Below, one piece after another: positions 25,442 through 34,600 of a DNA stretch of 38,370 nt. The notes beneath the pieces are model-generated. The model was not told the DNA's origin, searched no databases, and saw nothing but the letters and a program-made list of their open reading frames with translations. Every line of letters begins with the position of its first letter. Within the stretch, counting starts at the first letter, position 1. The stretch lies in the IMG/VR virus record IMGVR_UViG_3300042876_001170, positions 1 to 38,370 of that record; one strand, 5' to 3'. The DNA comes from a virus. The translations under genes and the position numbers were made by a program.

Positions 25442-25875
25442 GCGCCTCGGTTACCGAACAGATTCTGGCGCGCGTGAAGGCGGTGTTGAACGGCACCACC
25501 AGCGCCGGCCGCAACGTCTGGCGCGGGCGTGTCGATGCGCTCGGCGACGACGAACTGCCAGGCATCAATGTGCATCGCGCATCCGGATCTAGTGACGTGC
25601 TCGGCAACAACGCCGAGCGCTCGCTGATCGGCTTCGATATCGAGCACCAGGTCAGTGCCGTGGCTGAGTGGGAGACCGCCGTCGATGCGCTGCACATGGA
25701 GGTGCACGCCCGGCTGATGGCCGATGCGCAATTGGCCGCGCTCGGCCGCGGACTGCGCTGCACAGGAACCGACCCGCAAAGCGATAGCGCCGATCGCGTT
25801 GCCGGAAAGCTGACGGCGCGCTACCAAATGCAAGCCTTCGTCCGGCCGGGGGATCTGACCCGGTCAATCACCTAA
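25438..25875 (+). CDS. Tail terminator protein (gpU-like)
   Basis: A 145-residue protein of the minor tail protein U kind: SVTEQILARVKAVLNGT, DELPGINVHRASG, and IEHQVSAVAEWETAVDALHMEV, with a final RYQMQAFVRPGD strand. gpU caps the growing tail tube and sets the end of tail assembly. It directly precedes the tube protein as in lambda (U, V). Confidence 0.8.
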   Translation: MSASVTEQILARVKAVLNGTTSAGRNVWRGRVDALGDDELPGINVHRASGSSDVLGNNAERSLIGFDIEHQVSAVAEWETAVDALHMEVHARLMADAQLAALGRGLRCTGTDPQSDSADRVAGKLTARYQMQAFVRPGDLTRSIT

Positions 25876-25887
25876 AGGAGAAACACC

Positions 25888-26649
25888 ATGATCAATTTCG
25901 GTTCCGGAAAACTCGTAGCAGTCCCTACCCACCTTGCCGACGGCTCGGTGATTGCCGTACCGACTCCCGTAGTCCTGGCCAGCATGCAGGACGTCAGCGT
26001 TGACCTTTCGGTCGAGATCAAGGAACTGTACGGCTCGAAGCGCTATCCGATCGCGATTGGGCAGGGTAAGGGAAAGATCGAGGTGAAGGCCAAGTACGCC
26101 GAGATCGATGGTGGCATTCTCGGTTCGTTGTTCTTCGGCAAGGCGGCGACGGTCGGCATCAAGGCGGCAGTCCTGGACGCCGCCGCGGTCATTCCCGCGA
26201 ACCCCGGCCCCTACACGCTGACCATCGACCCGCCTGGCACTGGCACCTTCGTGGCCGACCTGGGCGTTTTCAATGCGACGACCGGCGCGCAACTGATGCG
26301 TGTCGAGTCGGCCCCAGCCACAGGCCAGTACTCGGTCAACGTGGGCACCGGCGTTTATACCTTCGCCGCGGCCGACGAGGGCGATGCGATCTTGATCAGC
26401 CACGAGTACAGCGCGGCCGCCGGCGGTCAGATCTGGACCATTACCAATGAGACGATGGGCTACACGCCGAGCTTCGCCTGCCTGCTGCAGAACGGCTATG
26501 ACGGCAAGAACCTGGTCCTGAAGCTCAACCGGGCCGTATCCGGCAAGCTGTCGCTGCCGATGAAGTCCGATGACTTCACGGTCAATGACTTCGAGGCGAC
26601 CGCTTTCGCTGACGCGGCCGGTAACGTCGGCTACATCTGCCTGTTCTGA
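25888..26649 (+). CDS. Major tail tube protein
   Basis: A 253-residue protein with the tube-protein signature: SMQDVSVDLSVEIKELYGS, KYAEIDGGILGSLFFG and a C-terminal FTVNDFEATAFADAAGNVGYICLF region typical of siphophage tube proteins. It forms the hexameric rings of the tail. AAAGGAG precedes the start. It lies in the lambda gpV position. Confidence 0.85.
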   Translation: MINFGSGKLVAVPTHLADGSVIAVPTPVVLASMQDVSVDLSVEIKELYGSKRYPIAIGQGKGKIEVKAKYAEIDGGILGSLFFGKAATVGIKAAVLDAAAVIPANPGPYTLTIDPPGTGTFVADLGVFNATTGAQLMRVESAPATGQYSVNVGTGVYTFAAADEGDAILISHEYSAAAGGQIWTITNETMGYTPSFACLLQNGYDGKNLVLKLNRAVSGKLSLPMKSDDFTVNDFEATAFADAAGNVGYICLF

Positions 26650-26650
26650 G

Positions 26651-27151
26651 ATGAGCGCCGCGCTGGCAATTGCCCCGCTGCCCGGCGCCGGGCGCCTGGC
26701 GCGCCTGGCCGCCTTCGTGCGCGGCCTGGTATCGCGCCGGGCGCTGTTGCGCCTGGCCGGGGTCGAGACGGTGATGCTCGAGGGGCGTGTCTTCGCCGTG
26801 CGTGCCGTGCCGCTGGGCGTCGCCCGCGTCATGGTGCCGGCGCTGATCCGCTGCTCGCGGCGCTTTGCCGAGTGGCAGATCGACGAGACGCTCTACGACG
26901 ACCTGATCAAGGTGCTGGCCCTCGGCCTCGGCGCCGAGGCCGCGACCATCGAGCGCCTGACCGTGCCGCTGTGGGAGCTCGGCCCGGTGGTCGAACGCAT
27001 CGCCCGCGTCAATGCCCTGCCGACGATGGAGGCTGGCGGGTCCGACCTGGGAAAACTGGTGGCGCTGCTGACGCATTCGATTGGGACGAGTTCTACGCCG
27101 TCCTCGTCAGCGGCACCGGTTGGACCTGGGAGTACCTCGACCAATGCGTGA
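26651..27151 (+). CDS. Tail assembly chaperone gpG-like
   Basis: A 166-residue protein in the position of lambda G. Residues 1-130 are basic then helical (LYDDLIKVLALGLGAEAATIERLTV). At 27049-27055 the slippery heptamer GGGAAAA is read G-GGA-AAA in this frame. A -1 shift there gives the G-T fusion; ribosomes that do not slip read on to 27151. Chaperones of this kind coat the tape measure protein during tail assembly. Confidence 0.8.
   Translation: MSAALAIAPLPGAGRLARLAAFVRGLVSRRALLRLAGVETVMLEGRVFAVRAVPLGVARVMVPALIRCSRRFAEWQIDETLYDDLIKVLALGLGAEAATIERLTVPLWELGPVVERIARVNALPTMEAGGSDLGKLVALLTHSIGTSSTPSSSAAPVGPGSTSTNA
27049..27055 (+). other. Programmed -1 frameshift slippery site
   Basis: GGGAAAA fits the X-XXY-YYZ rule in the gpG frame (codons 134 and 135, GGA AAA) and is the lambda GGGAAAG type. 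The -1 frame downstream is open to 27369, which is exactly the gpT-like coding segment. Confidence 0.88.
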
Positions 27152-27369
27152 CCTTGCCGCAAGCCCTGGTGCTGACCACGCACTGGCGCACGGTGCCGCC
27201 GGCGTCGATGCAGCTGAAGCGCATCGCGCTGGCACTCGGCATTCCCGAGCCGAAAGTGCACACGCCTGCAAAAACGCCCGTCGAGGCAATGCGCGAAGCG
27301 ATGGCCGCCGGCTTGCCGGTGATCGAAGGGCGACCCGATGACCCAATGCTCGACCTCCTGGGGCTGTGA
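27055..27369 (+). CDS. gpT-like extension of the gpG-T frameshift product
   Basis: A 104-residue segment in the -1 frame after the slippery site. It begins TGGAADAFDWDEFYAVLVSG and includes WTWEYLDQCVTLPQALVLTTHW, the conserved tail chaperone T-type region. There is no independent start in front of it, so it is expected only as the C-terminal part of a 239-residue gpG-T fusion. The stop overlaps the tape measure GTG start. Confidence 0.85.
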   Translation, partial: TGGAADAFDWDEFYAVLVSGTGWTWEYLDQCVTLPQALVLTTHWRTVPPASMQLKRIALALGIPEPKVHTPAKTPVEAMREAMAAGLPVIEGRPDDPMLDLLGL

Positions 27370-29750
27370 CTATGGGCAGTGAAGTCCGCCCCGAAATCGT
27401 TCTCGACGGCGATATCTCGCCGTTCCGGCAGAAGCTGCGGGAAGCCAGCGCCCAGCTCAAGCAGTTCGGCGCCGAGGGCGAGACCGCCTTCACGCGTATG
27501 AGCGGGCCGCTGGCGGCGCTGCAGTCGAAGTTCGTCGCCATTGGCGCCATCCTCGCCGGCGGCGCGGTGTTCAAGGAAGCGGTTGCGCAGACCGTCAAGT
27601 TCACCGAAGAGAGCACCAAGCTGGGCCGGGCCATGGGCATTTCCGCCAGCCAGGCCTCGGTGTTGCGCGAAGCGCTGGAGGCCGGCAATACCTCGCAGGA
27701 GGAATTCGTCGGCGCCTCGAAGGGCTTGGCCAAGCAGATCCGCGAGAACGAAGCCGGCCTGCAGGCGATGGGCCTGAAGACGCGCGACGCGGCCGGTGAG
27801 CTGCGGCCACTGACTGACCTGACCCTTGAAGCGCTGGGCGTGCTGGACGGCTATAAAGCCGGCACCGACCGCGCCATCGCCGGGCAAACGATGTTCGGCA
27901 AGGGCTTCGAGATGACCTCGAACCTGGCGCTGATGAACAAGCAGGCGGTCGCCGAGACGGCCGAGCAGATGCGCGCCCTGGGCATGGTGGCCAGCGTCGA
28001 AAGCGTTGCGGCCTGGCAGGCCTACGACGACGCCGGCGACAAGGCGAACCTGACCCTGAAGGGCATCATGACCACCATCGGCAACGCGCTGTTGCCGGTG
28101 CTGACGGATCTGTCCAATTGGTTCGCGACCATCGGCCCGGCCGCGGTGGTTGTGATTCGCGGCGCCGTGGGCGGCCTGGTCTCGGTTTTCCACGCGGTGA
28201 CCATGGGCGTGACGGTGCTGTGGGAAACTCTCAATGCGATGGTGGTCACCGTCGCCGAGCCTATCCGCGCCCTGGGCGAAGCAATCGGCCGCGCCCTGGT
28301 CGGCGACTTCGATGGCGCTGCCGCTGCCATCCGGGGCATCGGGCCGACGATCTCCAGCGCCTGGGCGCAGGCCTTCGATGAGATGGCCAGCAAGGCGCAG
28401 AGCACGCGCGACCGCATCTACAACCTCTTCGCCGAGGGCACGCCGACCGCCACGGCCGGCACTGGCGGCAAGAGCGCCGGCGGCCTGGTCAAGACGGACA
28501 AGGTCAAGGCCAGCAAGGAAGCCGCCGACCCCAGCTTCATGGCGACCTACGAGGCGCGCCTGGCCGAAATCAAGAACATGTACGAGCAGGAGAATGTCCT
28601 GCGTCAGTTCAGCAAGGAACAGGAACTGGCCTACTGGCGCGAGCTGCAGGCGAACCTCGAGCTGACAGCGAAGGACCGGACCACCATCGCCAAGCGCACC
28701 GCGACGCTGGAGCTGGAGATCCGGCGTCAGGCGGTCAAGGACGAGCAGGATCTGAATGGCGTGGCGATCGAGCACCGCCGCAACGCGGCCTTGGCTCAAG
28801 TGCAGGCCGAGCGCCAGGCCGCCAACTTCGCGCGCGCCAATGGCGAGATCACCAAGCGCCAGTTGCTAACCCTCGAGCAACAGTTCGCGCAGCGGCGCTT
28901 CGAGATCGAATACCAGGCGCTGCTGCAGCGCCTGGAGCTGGCCAAGAACGACCCGAACAACTCGCCGGCCGAGTTGGCGCGCATCAAGGAACAGATGCTC
29001 GAGGTCGAGCGCAACTATCAGGCGCAGCGCGCCGAGCTCAGCCAGTCCGTAAAGCAGGAGGGCAGCAACGGCGAGGGCATGTTCGACAGCATCGGCCAAT
29101 CGTTCGGGAATGCCACCAACAACATGCTGACCCGGGCGACCACCTGGCGCCAGCAAATGGCGAACGTGTTCCAGTCGGTCTATCAGGCCTTCGTGCAGAA
29201 CCTGATCACCAAGCCGATGGCCGAGTGGATCGCCTCGCAGGCGCGGATGCTGGCCATCAAGCTCGGCTTCCTGGCGGAAGACACGGCCGCGACTGGTACC
29301 GCCGCAGCGGCCAACGCCACCATCAAGGCCAGCGAGACCACGGCCGTGGTGACCGAGAACGCCGTGCAGGCCGGCTCCGGTGCCGCCGCCTCGCAGGCCT
29401 CGATCCCCTGGGTCGGCCCGGTGCTCGCCCTGGCCGCCATGGCCGCGATCTACGCGGCAGTGATGGGCATGCGCGGCAAGAAGTCGGCCGCGCGCGGCTA
29501 CGACATTCCCAAGGGCCTGAACCCGATGGTGCAGACCCACGAGGAGGAAATGATCCTGCCGCAGAAGTACGCCAACGTAATCCGCGGCCTGGCCGCGCCA
29601 GACGGGCAGGGCGGCTCCGGCGGTGGCGGCATCGTGTTCTCGCCGACCATCAAGGCCATGGACAGCCGCGACGTGCTGCGGGCCCTGCAGGACGGCGGCG
29701 CTTTGCAGAAGGCGCTCAAGGAACTGGAGCGGAGCTACACCAAAAAATGA
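27366..29750 (+). CDS. Tail tape measure protein
   Basis: A 794-residue helical, Ala/Gln/Glu-rich protein. It opens with VRPEIVLDGDISPFRQKLRE and a GLAKQIREN...GLKTRDAAGELRPL segment shared by lambda-like tape measure proteins. A hydrophobic region lies around residues 235-300 (VLTDLSNWFATIGPAAVVVIRG), another near the C-terminus (VLALAAMAAIYAAVMGM). At about 0.15 nm per residue this predicts a tail near 120 nm. Start GTG 27366 overlaps the previous stop; ATG 27372 is an alternative. Confidence 0.92.
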   Translation: MTMGSEVRPEIVLDGDISPFRQKLREASAQLKQFGAEGETAFTRMSGPLAALQSKFVAIGAILAGGAVFKEAVAQTVKFTEESTKLGRAMGISASQASVLREALEAGNTSQEEFVGASKGLAKQIRENEAGLQAMGLKTRDAAGELRPLTDLTLEALGVLDGYKAGTDRAIAGQTMFGKGFEMTSNLALMNKQAVAETAEQMRALGMVASVESVAAWQAYDDAGDKANLTLKGIMTTIGNALLPVLTDLSNWFATIGPAAVVVIRGAVGGLVSVFHAVTMGVTVLWETLNAMVVTVAEPIRALGEAIGRALVGDFDGAAAAIRGIGPTISSAWAQAFDEMASKAQSTRDRIYNLFAEGTPTATAGTGGKSAGGLVKTDKVKASKEAADPSFMATYEARLAEIKNMYEQENVLRQFSKEQELAYWRELQANLELTAKDRTTIAKRTATLELEIRRQAVKDEQDLNGVAIEHRRNAALAQVQAERQAANFARANGEITKRQLLTLEQQFAQRRFEIEYQALLQRLELAKNDPNNSPAELARIKEQMLEVERNYQAQRAELSQSVKQEGSNGEGMFDSIGQSFGNATNNMLTRATTWRQQMANVFQSVYQAFVQNLITKPMAEWIASQARMLAIKLGFLAEDTAATGTAAAANATIKASETTAVVTENAVQAGSGAAASQASIPWVGPVLALAAMAAIYAAVMGMRGKKSAARGYDIPKGLNPMVQTHEEEMILPQKYANVIRGLAAPDGQGGSGGGGIVFSPTIKAMDSRDVLRALQDGGALQKALKELERSYTKK

Positions 29751-30352
29751 GCAACCTGATCTTCCCCGATCTTCCCGGCATCCGGATCAATGTCACGCGC
29801 ACGCCGGCCTGGGAAACGCTGACGCGCAAGGCGGCCTCGGGCAAGGAGCTGCGCCTGACGCTGATGACCAGCCCGCGCTGGCGCTACAGGCTGGCCTTCG
29901 ATGTGCTGCGCGCCAGTGGCGGCTTCGACGAACTGCAGCAGCTGGTCGGCCTGTTCAATACCTGCCGCGGCTCCTGGGACAACTTCCTCTACCGCGACCT
30001 GAAGGACCGCACGGTCACGGCGCAGCAGTTCGGCGTCGGCGACGGCGTCAAGACGCAGTTCCCCTTGGTGCGCAGCTTCGGCAGCTTCATCGAGCCGATC
30101 GCCGCCATCGATGGCGCGGTATTGATCTACAAGGCCGGCGTGCTGCAGGTGCAGCCGGCCAATTGCTCGGTGAGCGCTGGCGGCCTGGTCAGCTTCGTCA
30201 CCGCTCCACCGGTCGGCGAGGCGCTCACCTGGACCGGCGCATTCCTGTGGCGCTGCCGCTTCATGCGCGACGAGCAGGACTTCGACCAGTTCATGGAAGA
30301 CCTGTGGTCGGCCGGCAAGGTCGAGTTCGTCACCGTGCAGGACGAATCATGA
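29747..30352 (+). CDS. Distal tail protein, DUF2460 type
   Basis: A 201-residue protein (MSNLIFPDLPGIRINVTRTPAW) of the DUF2460 family: a beta sandwich with LRLTLMTSPRWRYRLAFDVL, GSWDNFLYRDLKDRTVTAQQFG and WRCRFMRDEQDFDQF. In gene transfer agents and GTA-like phages this is the distal tail ring. It is coupled to the tape measure gene (ATGA) and to the hub gene. Confidence 0.85.
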   Translation: MSNLIFPDLPGIRINVTRTPAWETLTRKAASGKELRLTLMTSPRWRYRLAFDVLRASGGFDELQQLVGLFNTCRGSWDNFLYRDLKDRTVTAQQFGVGDGVKTQFPLVRSFGSFIEPIAAIDGAVLIYKAGVLQVQPANCSVSAGGLVSFVTAPPVGEALTWTGAFLWRCRFMRDEQDFDQFMEDLWSAGKVEFVTVQDES

Positions 30353-31206
30353 AGTCGGCAACGCCCGAGCTGCAGGCCCTGTTCTCCAGCACCCGGCGCA
30401 TTGCCCGCTGCGACCTGTACAGCTTCTCGCTGGCTAGCGGCGGCGTGCTGCGCTACACCAACACCGCGGTCGACACCGTTTGGGGCGGCAACGTCTATCT
30501 CGGCGCCGCGGCGCCACTGCTCAAGCGCAGCCGGATTCGCGCCCGGCGCGGCATCGAGATCGACGACCTCGATGTCACGGTGTACGCCGACGATCGGCAC
30601 ACCATCAACGGCGTGCCCTGGAAGGAAGCGATCATCAACGGCGCGCTCGATGGCGCCTGGCTGAATCTGGAGTATGCCTACGCGGCGGACCCCGGCTCGG
30701 CGATCGTCGGCACGCTCAATGCCTTCTTCGGCCGCGTTGCCGACACGCAGGCCTCGACGACGGGCGGCGAGCTGAAGGTGCGATCGGCGCTGGAACTGCT
30801 CGACACCAAGATGCCGCGCAACTTGTACCAGCCGGGCTGCCTGAATCAGCTGTTCGATACCGGTTGCGGAAAAGCACGGGCGGCCTACGAGGATACCGGC
30901 AGCGTCTCGGCCGGCAGCAACCAGAGCGTGCTGTTCTGCAACCTGACCGACCCCGACGACTACCACGCGCTCGGCGAGGTGCTGTTCACCTCCGGCGCCA
31001 ATGCCGGCGTGCGGCGCACCGTGCGCGAGTACGTCACCGGCAAGCTCAGCCTGTCCTACCCGCTGCCCAATGACGTGACGGTAGGCGATACCTTCCTCGT
31101 CTGGCCGGGCTGCGACGGCCAGCGCACCACGTGCGACATTAAGTTCGCCAACAAGCCGCGCTACCGTGGTTTTCCGTTCGTGCCAATGCCCGAGGTCGCA
31201 ATATGA
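30349..31206 (+). CDS. Tail hub protein, DUF2163 / BR0599 type
   Basis: A 285-residue protein of the DUF2163 family with a C-terminal BR0599-like domain: LFSSTRRIARCDLYSF, LDVTVYADDRHTINGV, then YQPGCLNQLFDTGCG and WPGCDGQRTTC. Cys 164, 173, 255 and 262 form the set that binds an iron-sulfur cluster in related tail hub proteins, including lambda gpL. It is in the gpL position. The cluster is inferred from the four Cys and family knowledge. Confidence 0.85.
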   Translation: MKSATPELQALFSSTRRIARCDLYSFSLASGGVLRYTNTAVDTVWGGNVYLGAAAPLLKRSRIRARRGIEIDDLDVTVYADDRHTINGVPWKEAIINGALDGAWLNLEYAYAADPGSAIVGTLNAFFGRVADTQASTTGGELKVRSALELLDTKMPRNLYQPGCLNQLFDTGCGKARAAYEDTGSVSAGSNQSVLFCNLTDPDDYHALGEVLFTSGANAGVRRTVREYVTGKLSLSYPLPNDVTVGDTFLVWPGCDGQRTTCDIKFANKPRYRGFPFVPMPEVAI

Positions 31207-31637
31207 GCCAGGCCGCCGAACGCCGCGCCGTGATCGCCGAAGCGCTGACCTGGAAGGGCACGCCCTGGCACCACCGGGCACGCATCAAGGGTGCGGGCGT
31301 CGACTGCATCCAGTTCCTGATCGGCGTCTATCACGCCTGCGGCCTGTGCCCGGCCATCGATACCGGCTACTACCCGCCCGACTGGATGCGACACCGTGAC
31401 GAAGAACGCCTGCTCAACGGCGTGCGCCAGTACGCCGACGAGATCGAGGCGCCCGGCCTCGGCGACATCGTCGTCTATCGCTTCGGCCGCTGCTTCAGCC
31501 ATGCCGGCATCTTCACCGGCCCGCAAGAGATCGTGCATGCCTACCTGGCGGAGCGGGTAGTCACGCTCGGCGATCCTGATGGCGGCCGCCTGGCGGGCCG
31601 CGAGCGCAAGTTCTTTTCCGTATGGGGTGACCGGTAA
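31203..31637 (+). CDS. NlpC/P60-type tail peptidase (lambda gpK-like)
   Basis: A 144-residue peptidase with the NlpC/P60 catalytic set: C35 (GAGVDCIQF), H100 (RCFSHAGIF) and H112 (EIVHAYL). Such enzymes sit at the tail tip and cleave peptidoglycan cross-links during DNA entry. Short for a gpK homologue, it keeps only the peptidase half, as GTA-like phages do. It overlaps the hub gene and the tip gene (TAATG). Confidence 0.9.
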   Translation: MSQAAERRAVIAEALTWKGTPWHHRARIKGAGVDCIQFLIGVYHACGLCPAIDTGYYPPDWMRHRDEERLLNGVRQYADEIEAPGLGDIVVYRFGRCFSHAGIFTGPQEIVHAYLAERVVTLGDPDGGRLAGRERKFFSVWGDR

Positions 31638-34600
31638 TGGGTGGCGGCGAAACCATCAGCACCGAGACGCCACGCGTCTCATCGCTGCGTATCAATTCCA
31701 GCGCCTACGGCCTGGCGATCCCGCTGCTGTGGGGCACCAACCGCATCGCCGGCAACCTGATCTACCAGAACGACTTCATCGCCACGCCGCACGTCTCGAT
31801 GCAAGACATGGGCGGCAAGGGCGGTGGCGGCGGCGGCATGAGTTCGACGAGCTACACCTACACCAGCGCCCAGGCGATCGGTCTGTGCGCCGGCGTGGTC
31901 GGCGGTATCGGGCGCGTTTGGAGCAACAAGGACAAGACCAGCCTCGCCGCGCTCGGCCTCACGCTCTTCAACGGCGCCATGCCGCAGACGCCTTGGCCCT
32001 ACCTGACCAGCAACCACCCGGACGATGCGTTGGGCTACTCCGGCCTGGCTTACGTGGCCTCGGGCGCGCTGGATCTAGGCGACAGCGGCAACATGCCGAA
32101 CCTGAGCTTCGAGGTGATCGGCCCGCGCGCGATCGGCGAGATCGAGGTCGGCGTGCCGATGGGCGATGCGCATCCGGACGAGGTCCTGTCCGACATGTTG
32201 ACCGACCCGCTGAACGGCGCGCACTTCCCGGCCGACCGCCTGGCTTCGTTGGCCAACTATCGCGCCTACTGCCACGCCTCGGGCTTCTTCGTTTCGCCGG
32301 CGCTCACCGAGCAGTCGGCAACCAAGGACCACGTGCGCGACCTGTGTCGGATGACCAACTCCGACGTGGTGTGGTCGGAAGGGCTATTGAAGGTCATTCC
32401 CTACGGCGATACCGAAGTGACGCGTTATGGGGTGACCTGGACCCCGGACCTGACGCCGGCCTACGACCTGACTGACGACGACTTTATGGCCGAGTCCGGC
32501 GAAGATCCGGTGCGCGTCCTGCGTACCGCGCCGGCAGATGCCTACAACCATGTCCAGGTCGAGTTCAAGAACGTCGACCTGGAATACAACACCGACCTCG
32601 GCCAGGCCAAGGATGCCGCCAACATCGCCCAGTTCGGACTGCGGTCCCGCGACCCACTGCGCATGCATTGGATCAGCCGCAAGACGATGGCCGACGAGGT
32701 CGCCGACCTGGTGATGCGGCGCGATTTGTACATCCGCAACGAGTACCAGTTCCGGCTCGGCTGGCGCTACTCCCGCCTGGAGCCGATGGACATCGTCACG
32801 CTGACGCACGCGCCCCTGGGCCTGAACCGCAAGGTGGTGCGGATCAAGGACATCGACGAGAGCGAAGACGGCGATCTCGACATCACGGCCGAGGAGATGC
32901 CCTGGGCGGTGGCCACGGCCGCGCGCGTGACGACGCAAGCTGGCAATGGCGCGACGGTCGACTTCAACGTCGCCGCCGGCAACGCCAATGCGCCGGTTAT
33001 CTTTGAGCCGCCGATATCCCTGGCCAGCCGTCCGGAGTTGTGGCTGGCCACCAGCGGCGGCGACAACTGGGGTGGCGCCGAGGTCTGGATCAGCCTCGAC
33101 AATGCCACCTACCAGAAGATCGGCCGCGTCACCGGCCCGGCCCGGCACGGCATCCTGTCGGCGCAACTGCCGGTCGGTGGCGATCCGGACATCACCTCGA
33201 CGCTGGCCGTCGACCTCGGCGTATCGCGGGGCGTGCTGCTCGGTGGCACGCTGCAGGACCGCGATCTGCTGAACACCCTATGCTGGGTCGATGGCGAGCT
33301 GGTGAGCTACCAGGACGCCACCCTGACCGGCGCCAGCCGCTACGACTTGACGAGCCTGCGCCGCGGCGCCTGGGGCACGCCGATCGGCATCCATGCGCAG
33401 AACAGCCGCTTCGTCCGGCTCGATGCCGCGGTGTTCAAGTACGCCTTCGACCGCTCGATGGTCGGCGAGACCATCTACGTCAAGCTGCGGTCCTACAACA
33501 TCTATGGCGGCGGGGTGCAGGACCTGGCCGACCTGACGCCGACCACCTACACGATCGCCGGTGCGCCGGTCGGCGGCGTCGGCGGGCTGTATGCCGAGCA
33601 GCCCTTCACCGGCCGCTCGGCGAAGATCGCCTGGGTATCCATGGCGGGCGCCACGGGCTACCGCGTCGAGGTGTGGGCAGCCACGGCAATGCGTCGCACG
33701 ACCGACACCACCGACACGCGCTTCGAGTACAGCTTCGAGGATGCGAAGGCCGATGGCGGGCCATGGCGGACGCTGGAATTCCGCGTCTACGCCCTGACCG
33801 AGACAGGCATTTCGGACACCGCTGCTGTGCTGCAGGTGAACAACCCGCAGATCGGCGCGCCGACGGCCGTAAGCGCGCTGCCGCTCATGGAAGGTCTGAC
33901 CATCAAGTGCGCGCAGCCTGGCGATACGGACTACGCCGGCTGTCGCGTGTGGGCGTCGACCACGACTGGGTTTGATCCGGCCGTCACGCCGCCGGTCTAC
34001 GAGGGGACCGAGCCGGTCTACTTCTACTACGGCCTGGTCGCCGGCGCTGTGTATTACGTGCGCATCGGCTGCTACGACGTGTTCGGCACCGATGGCATGA
34101 CTCTGTCGAGCGAGTTGATGGTCACCGTGCGTGGCATCACTGCCGATCCGGCTGCTCAGCTGGCGGAGATCAACACACTGCTGACCAATGGCAGCGGCAC
34201 CGACAGGATCGAGCTGCTGGCCGACCGCTTTGCCATCAAAGCGCCGGATAGCGACAAGTATCCGTTCGCCGTGGTCGATACCGGCGGTGGTGTCTACAAG
34301 ACGCTGCTCAACTCGGACGTGCTGATCGGCGGCAACGTCGATATCGCCAATCTGAAGACTGGATCGCTGCCGGCCGACGTGATCATGCGGCTCGGCGGCG
34401 GCACCGTCGAGCTGGACGGCGCCGGCGAGATCCGCGTCTATGCGGCTGTCGGCGCCACCGAAGATTTCGTGTCCCTAACGGCCGCGCAGATCCTGTTCAA
34501 GCAGTACATCGCCGGCACCGGCTACGTCACTTACAACTACCTGTCGCGCATCGAGGCGGGAACGGCGAACAACAACGACACGATCGTTATTCCGGGCTAC

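Noticed and set aside
27093-28799. 568-codon minus-strand frame over the tape measure gene
   Set aside because: Antisense shadow of a helical repeat-rich gene in GC-rich DNA; no family features.
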